This document shows, piece by piece, positions 37,301-49,764 of a stretch of DNA of 64,000 nucleotides. A program made the position numbers and the translations under genes. The notes below the pieces were generated by a model. The model was not told the origin of the DNA and did not search any database. It saw only the letters and a program-made list of their open reading frames with translations. The DNA comes from Aphelocoma coerulescens (lineage: Eukaryota > Chordata > Aves > Passeriformes > Corvidae): NCBI RefSeq assembly GCF_041296385.1, contig NC_091023.1, positions 12,400,924-12,464,923 of the forward strand, read 5' to 3'. The number at the start of each line of letters is the position of its first letter. Position 1 is the first letter of the stretch.

Positions 37301-40300
37301 ATAAAAGTAAATCCCATTTGATATTTTTACATATGAATTTAGCCATTTTAGGCTGCCTTTTTTTTTTAAATACCACCTAACACGGTTAAATAGAGTATGT
37401 GCTTTGTCCTAAGGAAGCAGTAAGATTAAATAGTCCAAATATCTTCCTGTAAGTGCGATAACATTTTCAAAAGTACTGTAAATATGGATTTTGTTTCCAG
37501 CATTCATCTGTAAGCAAAAGTTGCCTTCTGAGCTTATGTTGCAAGGCAAATAGAAGTCAATACAATGTGACTTAATGGGGAAAAAAGATATTTATTTCTT
37601 AAATAATAGGAAAAATTTGGGGCTTTATAAATAGGATTTTTTCCTCCTAGTCCTTTTCACAAAATATGATATTCTTAAAAAATCCCAACCAAACATAAAA
37701 CAACAACAAAAACCAGTCAGTGATTAAGAAACCTTGAAGGAAAATGTAAAAGGACTTCTGGAATTAAACTACTCTTCACAACAAATCACCACATATTTTT
37801 CCATCTTGCTCTTCTTGAGACATTGGACAACAGTTACAGCTCATGGTAGTACATCTACAAAGAGAGAGTGAATTGGCCCCATCTCTCTTTCATGAAGAAG
37901 CAGAAACCATTTCCTATGGGACAGTCACATTGTCTTGTAAGAAAACTCATACAGGAAGGACAGGCAAATTCAGCTAATATGTAAAATCAAGGAAACACAC
38001 TGAGCCCTCAATACCAAGACTAGCGTCAAGATGGAATTGGAAGCAGGAAGAATCACTCAAAAATACGGATCCTGTAAACCAAGAGAAAAACTGTCCCAAA
38101 AGCACAGAGGCATTAGGAAGCCACTTCTAAATAACTGAGTATTTTTGTTTTTTCTTTGAACCCAGCATGACTATTTTGGGGGCTATGGCACTTCTTTTTC
38201 AGAAATTGATCTTTTTTGGCAGGATAAACTCTGAGTGAAATTTGCTAATAATAAATGCAGAGCTAATGATGTCAACTTCTTCTAAAGTCCAGAATGAGAG
38301 AGATGAGACATCTGAATTCCTTGCCTGACTTTGCCACATACTTTCCATAGGGTAGTTATCATATATGTCTCGTTGTGAGATATAATTTAGTTCTGTTTAC
38401 AAATGATTTTGGGATTCCTGAGTAGTTACAGTACATGTGTTCAGAAGTGTAAGTGAAGAATTGCCAAGTAATTCAGCATTTGTCTAAAGTAACACATCCT
38501 GCTATGGAAGGAGGTTAATATTCTGATGTCACCATGCCCAACCCTTTACTTGGATATGCCATTCAAGAAATGCTGCCAATAGTTATACAGAAGACTTTCC
38601 TTCCAACTGCCCTCTGCTTCAGTCCCATTTACAGTAATCTAAGGTGTCTTTGTTCTCTAAGCACTTAACTATGGAGTGTAACTCAGAAGCCTCCATTTTT
38701 AAGTTACTTCCACAGTGTACAGAGGTCTACTCCACGGGAGAACGGCATTTCTAAAACTGCAGAATCACAGAAAGCTGGAACCTTGCCTGTAGGAGTACAA
38801 AATTATGGTTGTCAAATGCGAGTATATACAATTTCTTTGTGTACCTCTAAGTGTGAGATGTATATTAACTCCACTGAACAATATTGTATCATAATAGGGT
38901 TGAAGGAGAGCCTTCTGTTCACTTGAATACTGAATAATGTACTGAAGAAGACAAAATCAACACCAGTCAGTGCCATACATAAATGTGGAGAAAAACTAGG
39001 ATGGAATCTTTGTATTAAAAGGTATTTTTCAGAATAACAGACCTGGATGTTTAGCATGTCTTAATACATGATGCTTTTACTATAAACTCTGCAGTCCTTT
39101 TTTCCTTGTAGCATTAATGTCAAGGAAGCAAGATTTTCATCTGCAACAGCAGCATTTAGACAGATACTTTAAAATTTTCATTGAAAGAAAAGAAGCTGTT
39201 GAAGTGAGTTGGTTTTCTATCCTGTCCCTGCTGGAGACACAAGGTTGGATTCTGAGTTGAGTCACAAATGAAAGAGTAATTTTATTCCAGTCACCATCTG
39301 TGCAGCATCCCAGCACTACCACACATTCGAGCATCATTCCGAATGCTCTGAAATCAAAGTTACAGGGACACGCATCCTTGCCTCAGTAGTGAGAGGTACT
39401 GACAGTGCTGCTTGGGAACACTTAAGCAGCAGCTGCATGATGGTTTATTCTGTCACTGCTTCACGTCTTAAAAGCAGATCCTCATCTCTCTTGTATCTGA
39501 GGAAAACAAGATCACAATTTGGCACCATAACAGTGAAATAACTCATCTGCTGCTTAATGCATGATTCCATTAAGCATCAATATACCAACCAGTCCCAGAT
39601 ATAATCCCCTACTTTCTGTTTTAATCCTCCTGCACTTTCAAATATACTTCCAATGTTGGAGATTTTTTTTCTGCATGGAAATATAATTACATCTTTAAGT
39701 TTGGGCCATGAAACATTTGCATCTGACATGAGTGACTTTGATACCTACAGATAAACTGCATTAAACTGACTTTGCTGCTGAAAACTGACAGGGCTTACAA
39801 TTATGCTGTCACTGGATCTGCAGAAGCAGAGCAGGGAAGCAGCATTTGTGAGGCTGCTCTGTGCCAGATGGCACACCATGGCAGAAAAATCTATTTGAGC
39901 CCTTGTGTTCTTGCGTTATAACCAGCAGATTGTCAGCTGGAGTAAAGTACAGAAAGTGTGTAATTTAACTGACCTTGTATTTATAGGAATTTTCAGAATC
40001 AGAGGATGAAACTATTGATGCTTTTCCTTGGTGAGGCCATTTTCTTTTTTCTTCTCTCCCTCATATGAGATGTATCAGTGGTTGATAAGGACTGCTGCAA
40101 AACTAGCTCTGAAATGTGAATGATTTGTGAACTTGAAAGGCATGCCATTTTAATAAAATTGCACAATATAATACTGCTGCTCAATCCTATGACCTCAGAT
40201 CACTAAAAGTAAGTTTCTTTGGACTGCAAATTACAAAGTAAAGCTCTATTTGTTTTCATAAGTGCATGCTAGAAATTATGTATTTTCAGATTGTGATCTT

Positions 40301-40935
40301 TAAGTCAAACTTCAGACACAAAGTCAGGCTGCTTTGTAATTCATCTGCAAACTTCCCTGGATAAACCACTTTGGTCTGAAGACCCAAAGCCCCTTGTGAG
40401 GTAACACAGAGTGGCCAGTAAGTAGCAGTCTTTGAGCTGAATTTGCTGTAGTTGTGTGGACATAACCAATTTCAGGAAAGTCTGAGGCATGAGGAACCAT
40501 GATCTCTTTATTCTAGTCATCCTTATTACAAGGTCTGCAAACATGTAGGCCTTGTTACTGTGTCCATCTGCAAAGCTGGGTAAGCACTGTATGTTTTTCC
40601 GTATGTGAAACTGTTGGCTGAAGCAAAAACTAGCTAGAACTGGCTTTTAAGTTACGCCAACTTGACAGCAATTTGTTATTTATTTCTCAGAAAAGCCTCA
40701 GTAGAGTGTTAAGCAGATGATTGTATATATCAAACACATTTTTCTCCTTCCGGTACATCTACTATTGTAACATATAAAGTTGGGTTGCATTTTCATGAGC
40801 TTCATACTTTCCTAGAGCAGAAAGGACACTAAATCATACAGTTAGGTGTCTTACATACTACATGCAATTAAGACAATTAATTAAGCTAAATCCATTGCTT
40901 AACTGACCAACAGTTTATTCTGCAAGGGTGAATTG

Positions 40936-41060
40936 GAAAAATCACAGAACCACAGATTAATTTAGAATGCAAAGAAAGTCAGAAGATCATGTAGTCCATT
41001 TCCCTCATGAATGTATGCCCAGTGTGGGTTGTTTTCATCTGATTCCATGAGACCCCAACC
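40936..41060 (-). mobile_element. CR1 LINE 3'-terminal fragment
   Basis: The plus strand opens 'aatcacagaaccacagatta' and continues with 'agaagatcatgtagtccatt', the antisense hallmark of CR1 3' ends. The match fades after about 125 bp. Confidence 0.7.
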
Positions 41061-43589
41061 CTTCTAGGCTTGTTATCAACTTGTTATGAGACCTTGGGAG
41101 AGCAGTGGAATGGCTCTGTGGAGTTTTACAGATAGATGGGAATGAACTGTCTCCGTGGTGAGAGCTGGTGTCAGATGCAGTAGGTGCTGACTGACACAGT
41201 GGATTCCACCTCTCAGTAAATTTTTTTTTTCCAAACTTGTAAACCAGCCTGCAACATTGAAAGAGAATTCTGCTTCCAAAACACTTTGGTTGTTTTATTG
41301 AATTCTTAAGAATCGTCAGTTGTTGCTTGACTAAGAAGAAGGAAAAATCTGCCTGCATAAGCCAAAGCAAAATTGTTCTAGAGAATTATTTCCTTGCTGG
41401 AGGTAAGTTTCTCTTTTATAGACAAACACTTTGGAAAGAATTTTTCCTAGATTAAACTAATCCATCTCATGGGACAATGTGGAACTTTTCAGAGCTCCTA
41501 TATAGTAATAGTGCTGATTTGGAACTAAATAACATTTTTAACAGTTAAGAAAAAAAATTACATTCTTTTTTGAATAGTACTTTTTGGGGAAGAGGTGGGC
41601 TAATTTCTTATGTGGTCAGGCTTTTCTTTGAAAGCATGGGCCTTACAATTTTTTAAAATTTGTGTATCCTGGTGTGGTTCATTATTGTGTCTCTCAGGTT
41701 GTGTCTCTATGTGTTGTCTTTCATATAAGAGTAACAAAACTAGTTTGGTTTTATCCACTATTGTAAGATGTAAAAGCCTCATTTCATCTTTTGTGGATTT
41801 TCTCCATTCCATAGAAATCAAAGCTTTATCCAACACTTAGCATTAAAGCAGAAATACCTCAATTCCCTTCAGTAGTGCTGTTTTCAGTGACTCAGCCTTC
41901 CAGGTCTTTTAAAAAAACCCTCTACCATTTGTTGCTTTAACACATATTTCCTTTATGCTCTTGCTTATCAGATATAGCTGTGTTTAAAGTGAGTGGTTCG
42001 TTTATCATTGACACTTGAACCTGCAAGGAATTAGGACTGGTGCCTCCAGAACACTGCAGCAGTGCTGACAGCTGAGTCGTCTGTGACTTCAGTTATGACC
42101 GAGGCAGGAGACAATAACTTGGGAAGAATCCTCACAGGGAAAAAAAGTAGCCTTAGTTAAGGAGGGGCATGTCTGCTATTAGTGGATCTTGGAAACACTT
42201 CCAGCGTTTAATCCTTTACTTTGGAAATCTGATTTTGACTGCAACATGTTGTAATTAGAAGCTAATTTCAGATCTTCCCTTGCTAAGCAAATAATCTAAA
42301 AATGGTGCAGTCCTTTGACTATAATTATTTACAATAGTTTGCAGTGTTGTCAGAAGCTCTACTTAAAGATGCAGTCATATTGGCAGCCCTGTGCTAAGGC
42401 TTGAGCTTATCTACCAGTTTCTACCTGTGTTCTATCTTTTCTACATCAAATCTTAATTTTTAAATGTAATTATTGCCATGTAGTATGTTCTGTTTTCATT
42501 CTTTGTATTTAACCCACCTTAAAAAACTTAACTCCTAGTATCATAGTTTAAAATTTAATTTTATATTTCTCATTACCATTATTCTCATTAGCTGTCATAA
42601 ATGGTTCTAGCACATACTTTGTACCACAGTAAAATTTATTTAATTTCTCTTTTACTTTAGGTAATTATTTATCTGCTAGGTGAAGCTTTACGATTGTTTG
42701 GCAGGTATACCATATTCAAATATTCAATTTTCTCAAAGATTTCTATATTGGGTTTATACGGCAAGGTTTTGCTTGCAGGGGCGTGGTGTGTGTGCTGCAG
42801 GGGTGGTATGAACATACTTTAAGTGATAGCCATAAAGGAATAGAAAAAACCTCAGCTATTAAAAAAGTAGCATCCTTTGTGGCAGCTATTTCTAAGTCAA
42901 GTCCTGCATTTCATTACTGTGGTAAGTACTTTCAGTCGCCAACTGTTCCTTTGTTTCTTCTAGTATGACTTAATTTTAATGAACTCAGTGATTCCACATT
43001 ATGTTCCCTACTCTTGGAAGTTATCAAAATGCAGTTAAGAGAACTTCTACATCCTTTAGAAGATTCATCCCAGCAGCAGCAAACTTTCAATTAGGTTTTA
43101 AAAAATATATCAATAAATGGACATGAAAGCAAGTGTTTAAGCTCTTCAGTTTACACTGAAGTTGAAGCATTTGAAGATGCAATGTTTTATAAACAGAATA
43201 ATAATGGACCTACTGTCAAACAGTTGATCTGCCAACAATGTTCAAATATTTGCATTTGTTTCATGTGTGAAAACCAAATATAGTCAAACTAAATATCTTA
43301 TAGTTGTTTTATACTTTGAAAGGCGATGCTGTTTGCAGGGTACGGACACTTAGGGACAAGCCTACTGGGCCAAAGCAAATATCCATGCAGACCAGTAGCC
43401 TGTCATTAAGTGTATCCAGGAAATGGATGTCTAGGAAGCAGCACGAATAGGGTGTACATATAATGTTGCCTAATACTTCTGCAGACTTTTTTTTTTGCAC
43501 GTGAGCAATCCTTTCAGCTCAGAGACTTCCAAAGCCAGTTTCCATGTACTTGGTTAGCCCCAATGTGCTTCTCTTTTGTGAACTGTCCA

Positions 43590-43990
43590 TTCTTTCTGAG
43601 AACCAACAGAAACTCTGGGCATCTGCAATGCCCTTTGGCCTGGAGTTCCACAGCTCTGTTACGCATTGCAGCACTCATTGCTCTGAAACAGGATCCTACA
43701 AGCTTAACTTGGGGGGGCCAGGGTTAATTGGTTCTTGTAGTTCTGGTGATAGAGAAGCTGAAGAACTTGTGAGACATATCCACCCATTCCATCACACTCA
43801 CCATCTTGTATTTTATCATATCCTTCCATGATATCTTTCTCTCAAACCAACAGTCCTAGTTTACTTCATGGCTCCTAGTGAGGAAGTTGTATTTTTGGGC
43901 AACTTTCAGCTCTTCTCTGAATCTTTTCCAGTCCTAGTTTATGGTTTGTTTTTTTTAACAGGACCAGCACAACAAACTGTAAGTTTGGAT
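43590..43990 (-). mobile_element. Ancient CR1 LINE fragment
   Basis: Antisense CR1 landmarks appear in order on the plus strand: 'tttggcctggagttccacag', 'ttacgcattgcagcac', 'ttttatcatatccttccatg', 'cctagtgaggaagttgt', 'agctcttctctgaatctttt', 'ccagtcctag' and 'aggaccagcacaacaaactg'. This is an old amniote-wide CR1 subtype rather than a young avian one, judging by its divergence. A C/G-rich stretch near 43710 interrupts it. Confidence 0.7.
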
Positions 43991-46900
43991 TTTAATTCTT
44001 TCAACTCTTTTCTATGCCACGTAATATTCTACAAGTAATACTAGAGATTTCAATCTGACTTGTAATCCTCATCTTTAAGGAAGGGATAACATAAAATACT
44101 TCTCTGGCTAGATTTTTAGGAAGATGAATGTGATTATTTTACTCTGACACAAGGAACACACTTCATATTTCCTCTGCCCACTGGACCAAACGACACACTG
44201 TTTAGGAAGTGTCTCAACGGCACAGCAGAATGGCATACCTTAGACCTAAAGACATCTCTGAAATGTTAAACAGAATACAGCACAGAGCTGGAGGACAACT
44301 GACTGGATTTTAGTTCTTAGAGTATGGGACATTAAAAAATGGAACAGAATCCCCAGTTATAGATGCCTCCCAGAAAGGCTGGCAAGGGACAAAAACTTCG
44401 TAACTATTGACTGTAATTTCTAGAACAATTAATAAGTATGAATAACAAAGGCATTTTTTGAAACTGAATTACTGGAAAATCTTCTCATGTTTTGAATTTG
44501 ACAGAACAGTATGGAAGAGTAACTTCTCATGGCACAAAATCATGTTAAAGCTAATGTTTTAGCTAGTTTTCAACAACTCTAAGACTGAAACAAAAAAAAA
44601 CCCAAATAAACCTAACTCACAGATTGGCTGCATTTGACATCAGATGTGTAGTTTTTGAAATGCTGATGTATTTTTTTCCAGCTACACATGTTAAAATTGA
44701 ATGAAGAGGCATTGTCAGCTTTAATGTATATATGCAACAGCAATGAAGAGCAAGCAGCTGCTGTTGTGGATCCCAGTTACCATGGCAATGCATTCCCATA
44801 GACATCTTCAAATTCATTTATAATAAGAGTGCCTTTAGTAAACAAGAATGCAAAGTTGCTGATAGCATTCATGTGGTTTCTTGTATTATGGATTTTAGAT
44901 GTTTACAATAAGATAACTTCATTAACAGATGGACAGTCCCCACTGAAGGAACATGATGAAGTAAATTATATTTTGAATCAGTTACTTCAGACACAGGACA
45001 ACTCATTAGAAGTCCAAGCCAATGTCCAAACAATGATAAATTAAATTTCTTGCTGTCTTACCAGGTTCATTCTTATAGAAAATAATACAAAAAGAAGAAT
45101 AAATTTCACAAGCCCACAACTTCCATGCCATGAAAATTCTGATTAGTATAATATAAACCAGTCTGATTATTGAGTGGTGTAGAGAAAGAAAGAAATAATC
45201 CAACCTAAACCCTCCCAGCAGACAAACCTGAAAGTCCATGTTAAGCAATGATACTTCTAGGTAAACAGATGTCAGATACTATATAATGCATGTAGAGCTA
45301 ATTAACCAAAAAAAGAGACTTACACATAGAAGCAGCAAAATTCTGCACTGGAAGCAAAGATATTATGTGTTTATGGTAAAACTATTGCGTAAAGTTCAAA
45401 GATGAAAACAATTTCATTGAGAATCTCAAAATTTCCATCAGAAACAAAATAAGTAGACTTTACACAAGGACATAAGCACTGTCACCCTGTTCGTACACAA
45501 ATATAAAGAACATACAGCACGAAATCAGGATCAAAATAGATGTTCACTTTAAAGACCATCCTTAATCTAAACGTGAAGATGTGAGGAAAGAGAAAGGAGA
45601 ACCTGAAAATACTTTTGCAGCTTTTGATATTCAGTTTCAGTGCAATAACCAGGCAATGTCCAATTCATGATGATAAAGCACATTTGCAAGGATGTTGATT
45701 CAGGAAAATAATCTGTAATGCTGTTCAGCTGCTCAAAGGCTGTAATAGGCAGCAATTAAAAGGAATAAGAAATTGAGGAAAAATGCCAGATTACTAAAGG
45801 CAAAAATTCTACAGAGCCAGTATTTCTGTGCTACATTGCACCAAATACAGTATGTTATGTGCATAAAATTCAACACAATTAAAAATGTTATGATTATTTA
45901 TAAAAATTGTCATCTTGTTGCTTTTTCTCATTCTGGCTTGCACTGTAAGCAAGAATTAGTATTGTACATAGACAATTAAAACTACAATTTACTGCAATTT
46001 TTTATTGGTTAAAGAAGGACACTCCCTTCCACTAGTAAGATGAACAGACTAACCTAACCCACATTTTAGGTGTTATTTTTCCAGAAGCACAATACTAATT
46101 TCATTTTGTTATGAGTAAGTGGTACAACATAACAAAACAGATTTTCAATCTGCAGAAGGTAGAGCACAGAACAGAAACTGTGCTACACAGCCTCAGACAA
46201 CTGCAAACAGTGTCCTTCCCTCTAAGATGAGCGTGATGGATGCTTGGTTGGATAGATCCTTTACACAGTCAAGCCATATACCCAGATTCCTTCAGATATG
46301 TTCTACTTTCTGCTCAAGGATCAAATCTGAAAGATGTTTGTCCCAACCTGTGGCTATCCCCCAAACATAAATGGTAAAATATTCAGAAATCTCAGGCATG
46401 CCCACAGCAGCCCTTGCTGGGACACGGGCATCTGAACTATGGGTATGCAGTCAGCCTGATGGATGTGAACATAAATATGTAAACTCTGGGTTATACAGGC
46501 GCAGAACTTAGAATAGTTTTTCCCAGCACATCTCTCAGTGCTGCCTGGTTAAAGTGATGAAGATCCCTATTTTGAAAGCAGCAGGGTGATTTGGTGATTG
46601 AGTGTGGGAATGAGTGTCTAGATAATTAAGAAAAAAAAGATACTCTAAACTGTTTTGCAGTATCTGCAAGGATTTTGAGATAACTGCCATTTTGAACAGC
46701 TGCTTACTCTTTAGTTTGAAACAAGAGCTGAGTGACGTGCCCTAGTAAGGGAGAGTCTGTTATCAGTTCTTTCACTAGAGCTGCTGGATTCTCTTTTCAT
46801 TCTAAACTGTTTAAATTCTGGGTGGGTTGTTGCTTTCTCATTCTGGAGGCCTGGATCTATTCAAGTTTTCTTTCAAATCAATATACCAGGTAATTTAACG

Positions 46901-47326
46901 TTGTGTAAGACATCTCTGCAGCTGAAGAGTCTGTGATCACCACGCGGCCTCTTGATGTCTCTGAAAACAGTGGGAATATATTCTGTCCACTTGTATAAAA
47001 GGTCTGTGCTTAACTTGAATACACCATTGTTATGGGAGATGTAAAAAATCCCGGGTCGGAGGCAGCAATAATAGGTAATTGTTGGAATGGCACTTCATAC
47101 CACAGAGCAAACTGAGACCCTGTTGCTGTGCTATGGCCCAGCCCTTTGTAAGAACCTGCTAAACATCAGAGAACTGCACTGGCACTCCACTGATGGCCTG
47201 TGTTTGCATCCCAGCCACTGCAACCTTTGATGAATTACACTGTCATATATAATGAAGTCTTCACAGGAAAACTACTGTAGTTGTTTTTGAAGGCTAGTCA
47301 GAAGGTGGCAATTCTAGAAAGACGGG

Positions 47327-47350
47327 AAATGCATGCATTATAATGCATTA
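47327..47350. repeat. 16-bp perfect palindrome with repeated ATGCAT
   Basis: ATGCATTATAATGCAT (47333-47348) is its own reverse complement, and a further overlapping ATGCAT begins at 47329. It is AT-rich, with POU-like half-sites. No function is shown. Confidence 0.85.
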
Positions 47351-49151
47351 CCTAGTTTATTTTGCATTCCCTTGCACTTTGATCATCCACAAATCAGACT
47401 TTCTAAAAGCTACAAGATATATCTGTCATTCTTTCAGAATTAACCATTTTTTACTCAGTTGGTCCCCCTCCTTTGCTTTTTCTTTCCAACTCTGCCTCAA
47501 CCTTTTTTCCCCACATTTTAGTCTTCCAAATGGTTGCATTTTCCCTTCAGTCTCCTTTTTCTCTTTACCCAAAATTCATAAATCTGTGAAACCAAGTTAA
47601 AGACATGTTGTATAAAAAGGCAGCCTCCACCTTCCTTTATCCCTCACAAACAACCCCCAGAGTCTCCAGTGAATGCCAGTGAAACCAGAAATAGCTACAG
47701 AACGAGTTTTCTGATCTGTTTAAAAACAGATTTATTTGTTTATGAATTTGCAATATCAAATGCTTTAAGAAGACTACATTGTTGTTGAAAGAGCATAATA
47801 AATGATTTAAATGATTCTTTGTACCTTAAAATGTTTTCATCTAGTAAAGAATAAAATATTCTGTTCATGTTCAGAAGGATCAAGCTGTTTCCCTATAAAG
47901 GAGCAAATAAGAAAACTTGAGAAATAAGCAATGCAGAAAATAAACATTAATCCAGTATATTTGTTTATATTTGGATTTGTTAGTGATTTAATGACTTTAG
48001 GACTAGATATTGTTAGATAAAAAAAACCACTACCACCATGTAAAGACCAAACACGTTTAGCTAGTGAGTTTGGAGCTTACATGCAGGAAAAAAAAAAAAA
48101 AAATCAGTTCATCTTTCAGGATCAATTACGATTATACGAAATACAGCCTCAAGGAGTGCATACCCTATTGAAGACTTGAGTTAAGGGAGATGATATATAT
48201 TTGTTTATGTATATACTTATTTTGTAATAAACCCACTAGTTTGTAGACCAGAATTTGCTGATGGAATGATTTGACCCTATCAGCAGCATTTAACAAGGCA
48301 TGTTGAATCAGATACAGTGACAAAATCTCAGTATGATAAATACTTTAGACTAGACATAAAAATGTCAAAACGCAATACATAGGGATATCAGTACATGCTA
48401 ATATAAAAAGACAAATGTGTGTCCAATATTCTAGATACTAAGCACTTAGATTTTAGTATAACGCATATGGAATAACTGGAAATTATGCCATCTGCTACAC
48501 TTCTCTCCCAATGATATCCCTACTACACGTTTGGAACTGAACAGGTAATGAAGTGAGGTACTTCTCACAATATGAAAGTTGTCTTTAACTGGTGAGGGCA
48601 CAGTATCAAACGAGATCAAGACTTTCACCCTTTTTCTTAATCTCTGTTATCTGTTTTGTGTTAAGTTTTATAGAATGGCTCTGAGCCTGAGGCAGTGCCG
48701 GGGACACCACTCACAGGGACGCTGTGGAGGCAGCCTCACAGCACGGTACGCTCCTCAACAGGGTGACTGCACGGTTCTTCCCCCCCGGAGTGGGATGGGA
48801 CGAATGCATTTCGAAGGATCGGGTATAGTGTTCCAACGATAAAACGAGACACACCAACTGCCCCTTGCCAGCACTGGGAAAGAGAAAACCTGTCCCGTGG
48901 CACCAGCAAGCCAAGCTGGGACGCGGCGGTACGGCCAGAACTGCGGCGGGACCTGTGAGGGCGGGCGGCGCGCGCCCGCAGCGCTGTGAGGCTGCGGCGG
49001 CCACACGGAGAGTGGCGGACACTGCTGGGGCAGCACGGCCGTCCCGGGCCGGCCTCGGGCAGGGCGGTTTCCGCCGGTAGCGGGCGAGCGCTGGTGGCCC
49101 GGACGGAGCGGGGGCGGGGGCGGAGGCGGCGGGTGGACACGGACACAGAGT

Positions 49152-49153
<2 letters not shown>

Positions 49154-49217
<64 letters not shown>

Positions 49218-49224
49218 CACACAC
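49154..49224. repeat. (CA)n microsatellite in the DIPK2A promoter CpG island
   Basis: About 35 CA units with a G interruption at 49211. The pure run of about 57 bp makes it a likely length polymorphism. It sits about 540 bp upstream of the DIPK2A start codon and directly before a YY1-type motif. It can adopt Z-DNA. Confidence 0.95.
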
Positions 49225-49226
49225 GC

Positions 49227-49237
49227 AACATGGCGGC
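49227..49237 (+). promoter_or_regulatory. YY1-type motif AACATGGCGGC
   Basis: AACATGGCGGC is a perfect match to the established YY1 consensus (AANATGGCGGC). YY1 sites of this form are usually found at or just downstream of transcription starts of CpG-island genes. That makes the neighbourhood a candidate start region for DIPK2A. Confidence 0.6.
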
Positions 49238-49361
49238 AGCCTCCGCCAGCGTCGCGCCCCCTCCCACAGCGGCTCGAGAGTCCGGCGGGGCCGGGGGCTG
49301 AGGGGCGGGAAGGGCGCCGCGCCCCGCCCCACCGCGCGCGTGGCGGCCCCGCCCCCGGCGC

Positions 49362-49388
49362 CGGGATGGGGCGGGGAGGGGGCGGGGC
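49362..49388 (+). promoter_or_regulatory. GC-box cluster with G-quadruplex potential
   Basis: Runs of three to five G separated by one or two bases (GGG AT GGGG C GGGG A GGGGG C GGGG) give overlapping Sp1/KLF-type GC boxes and satisfy the simple four-G-run quadruplex rule on the plus strand. A similar G-rich cluster lies at 49110-49135. Confidence 0.6.
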
Positions 49389-49764
49389 CGCACGCGACTG
49401 TGCGGCGTCACGCGCAGCCAACCGCTGGCGGCCGGCGGGGCTCGCGCTAGGCCCCGCCCCCCGGAGGCGTGTCCATCGGCGGGAGGGGGAGGAGCCCCCT
49501 GGGGCGGGGGGCTCGGCGGCGGCGGGAGCGGCGGCGGCGGCGGAGCCCGAGCCCCTCCCCGGGGGCGGGTCCACCCGGGCCCGCGCGCTGCAGGCACCGC
49601 CCCCCCTCCCCTGCCCTCCCCCTCCCCGCCGGCCCCTCAGTAACTTGGCCGCCTTTTATCGGGCGGGCGGCGAGGCGGGGAGTTTATTGGAGCCGGAGCC
49701 GCGGCGCGGCCGGGGCGGGCAGCGAGCGCGGCGAAGGGCGGGGGGCCCGGCGCGGCCCGGGACG

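Larger units (their letters stand above)
25720..48900. other. Intergenic region between SLC9A9 and DIPK2A
   Basis: About 23 kb with no protein-coding gene I can support. It is AT-rich unique DNA containing four CR1 fragments (30370, 34225, 40936, 43590), an A42 run, a palindromic ancient repeat at 32471 and a 16-bp palindrome at 47333, described separately. Candidate conserved non-coding segments, judged by eye only, include about 44600-44820. Open frames of 60-111 codons are scattered at the density expected by chance. Enhancers of either flanking gene would be expected here but cannot be assigned from one genome. Confidence 0.75.

Noticed and set aside
48711..49597. Minus-strand open frames of 280-287 codons across the DIPK2A promoter
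   Set aside because: They are Pro/Ala/Arg-rich frames that also translate the CA repeat as a Val-Cys run. GC-rich DNA lacks stops by composition, and no domain or conservation is apparent.
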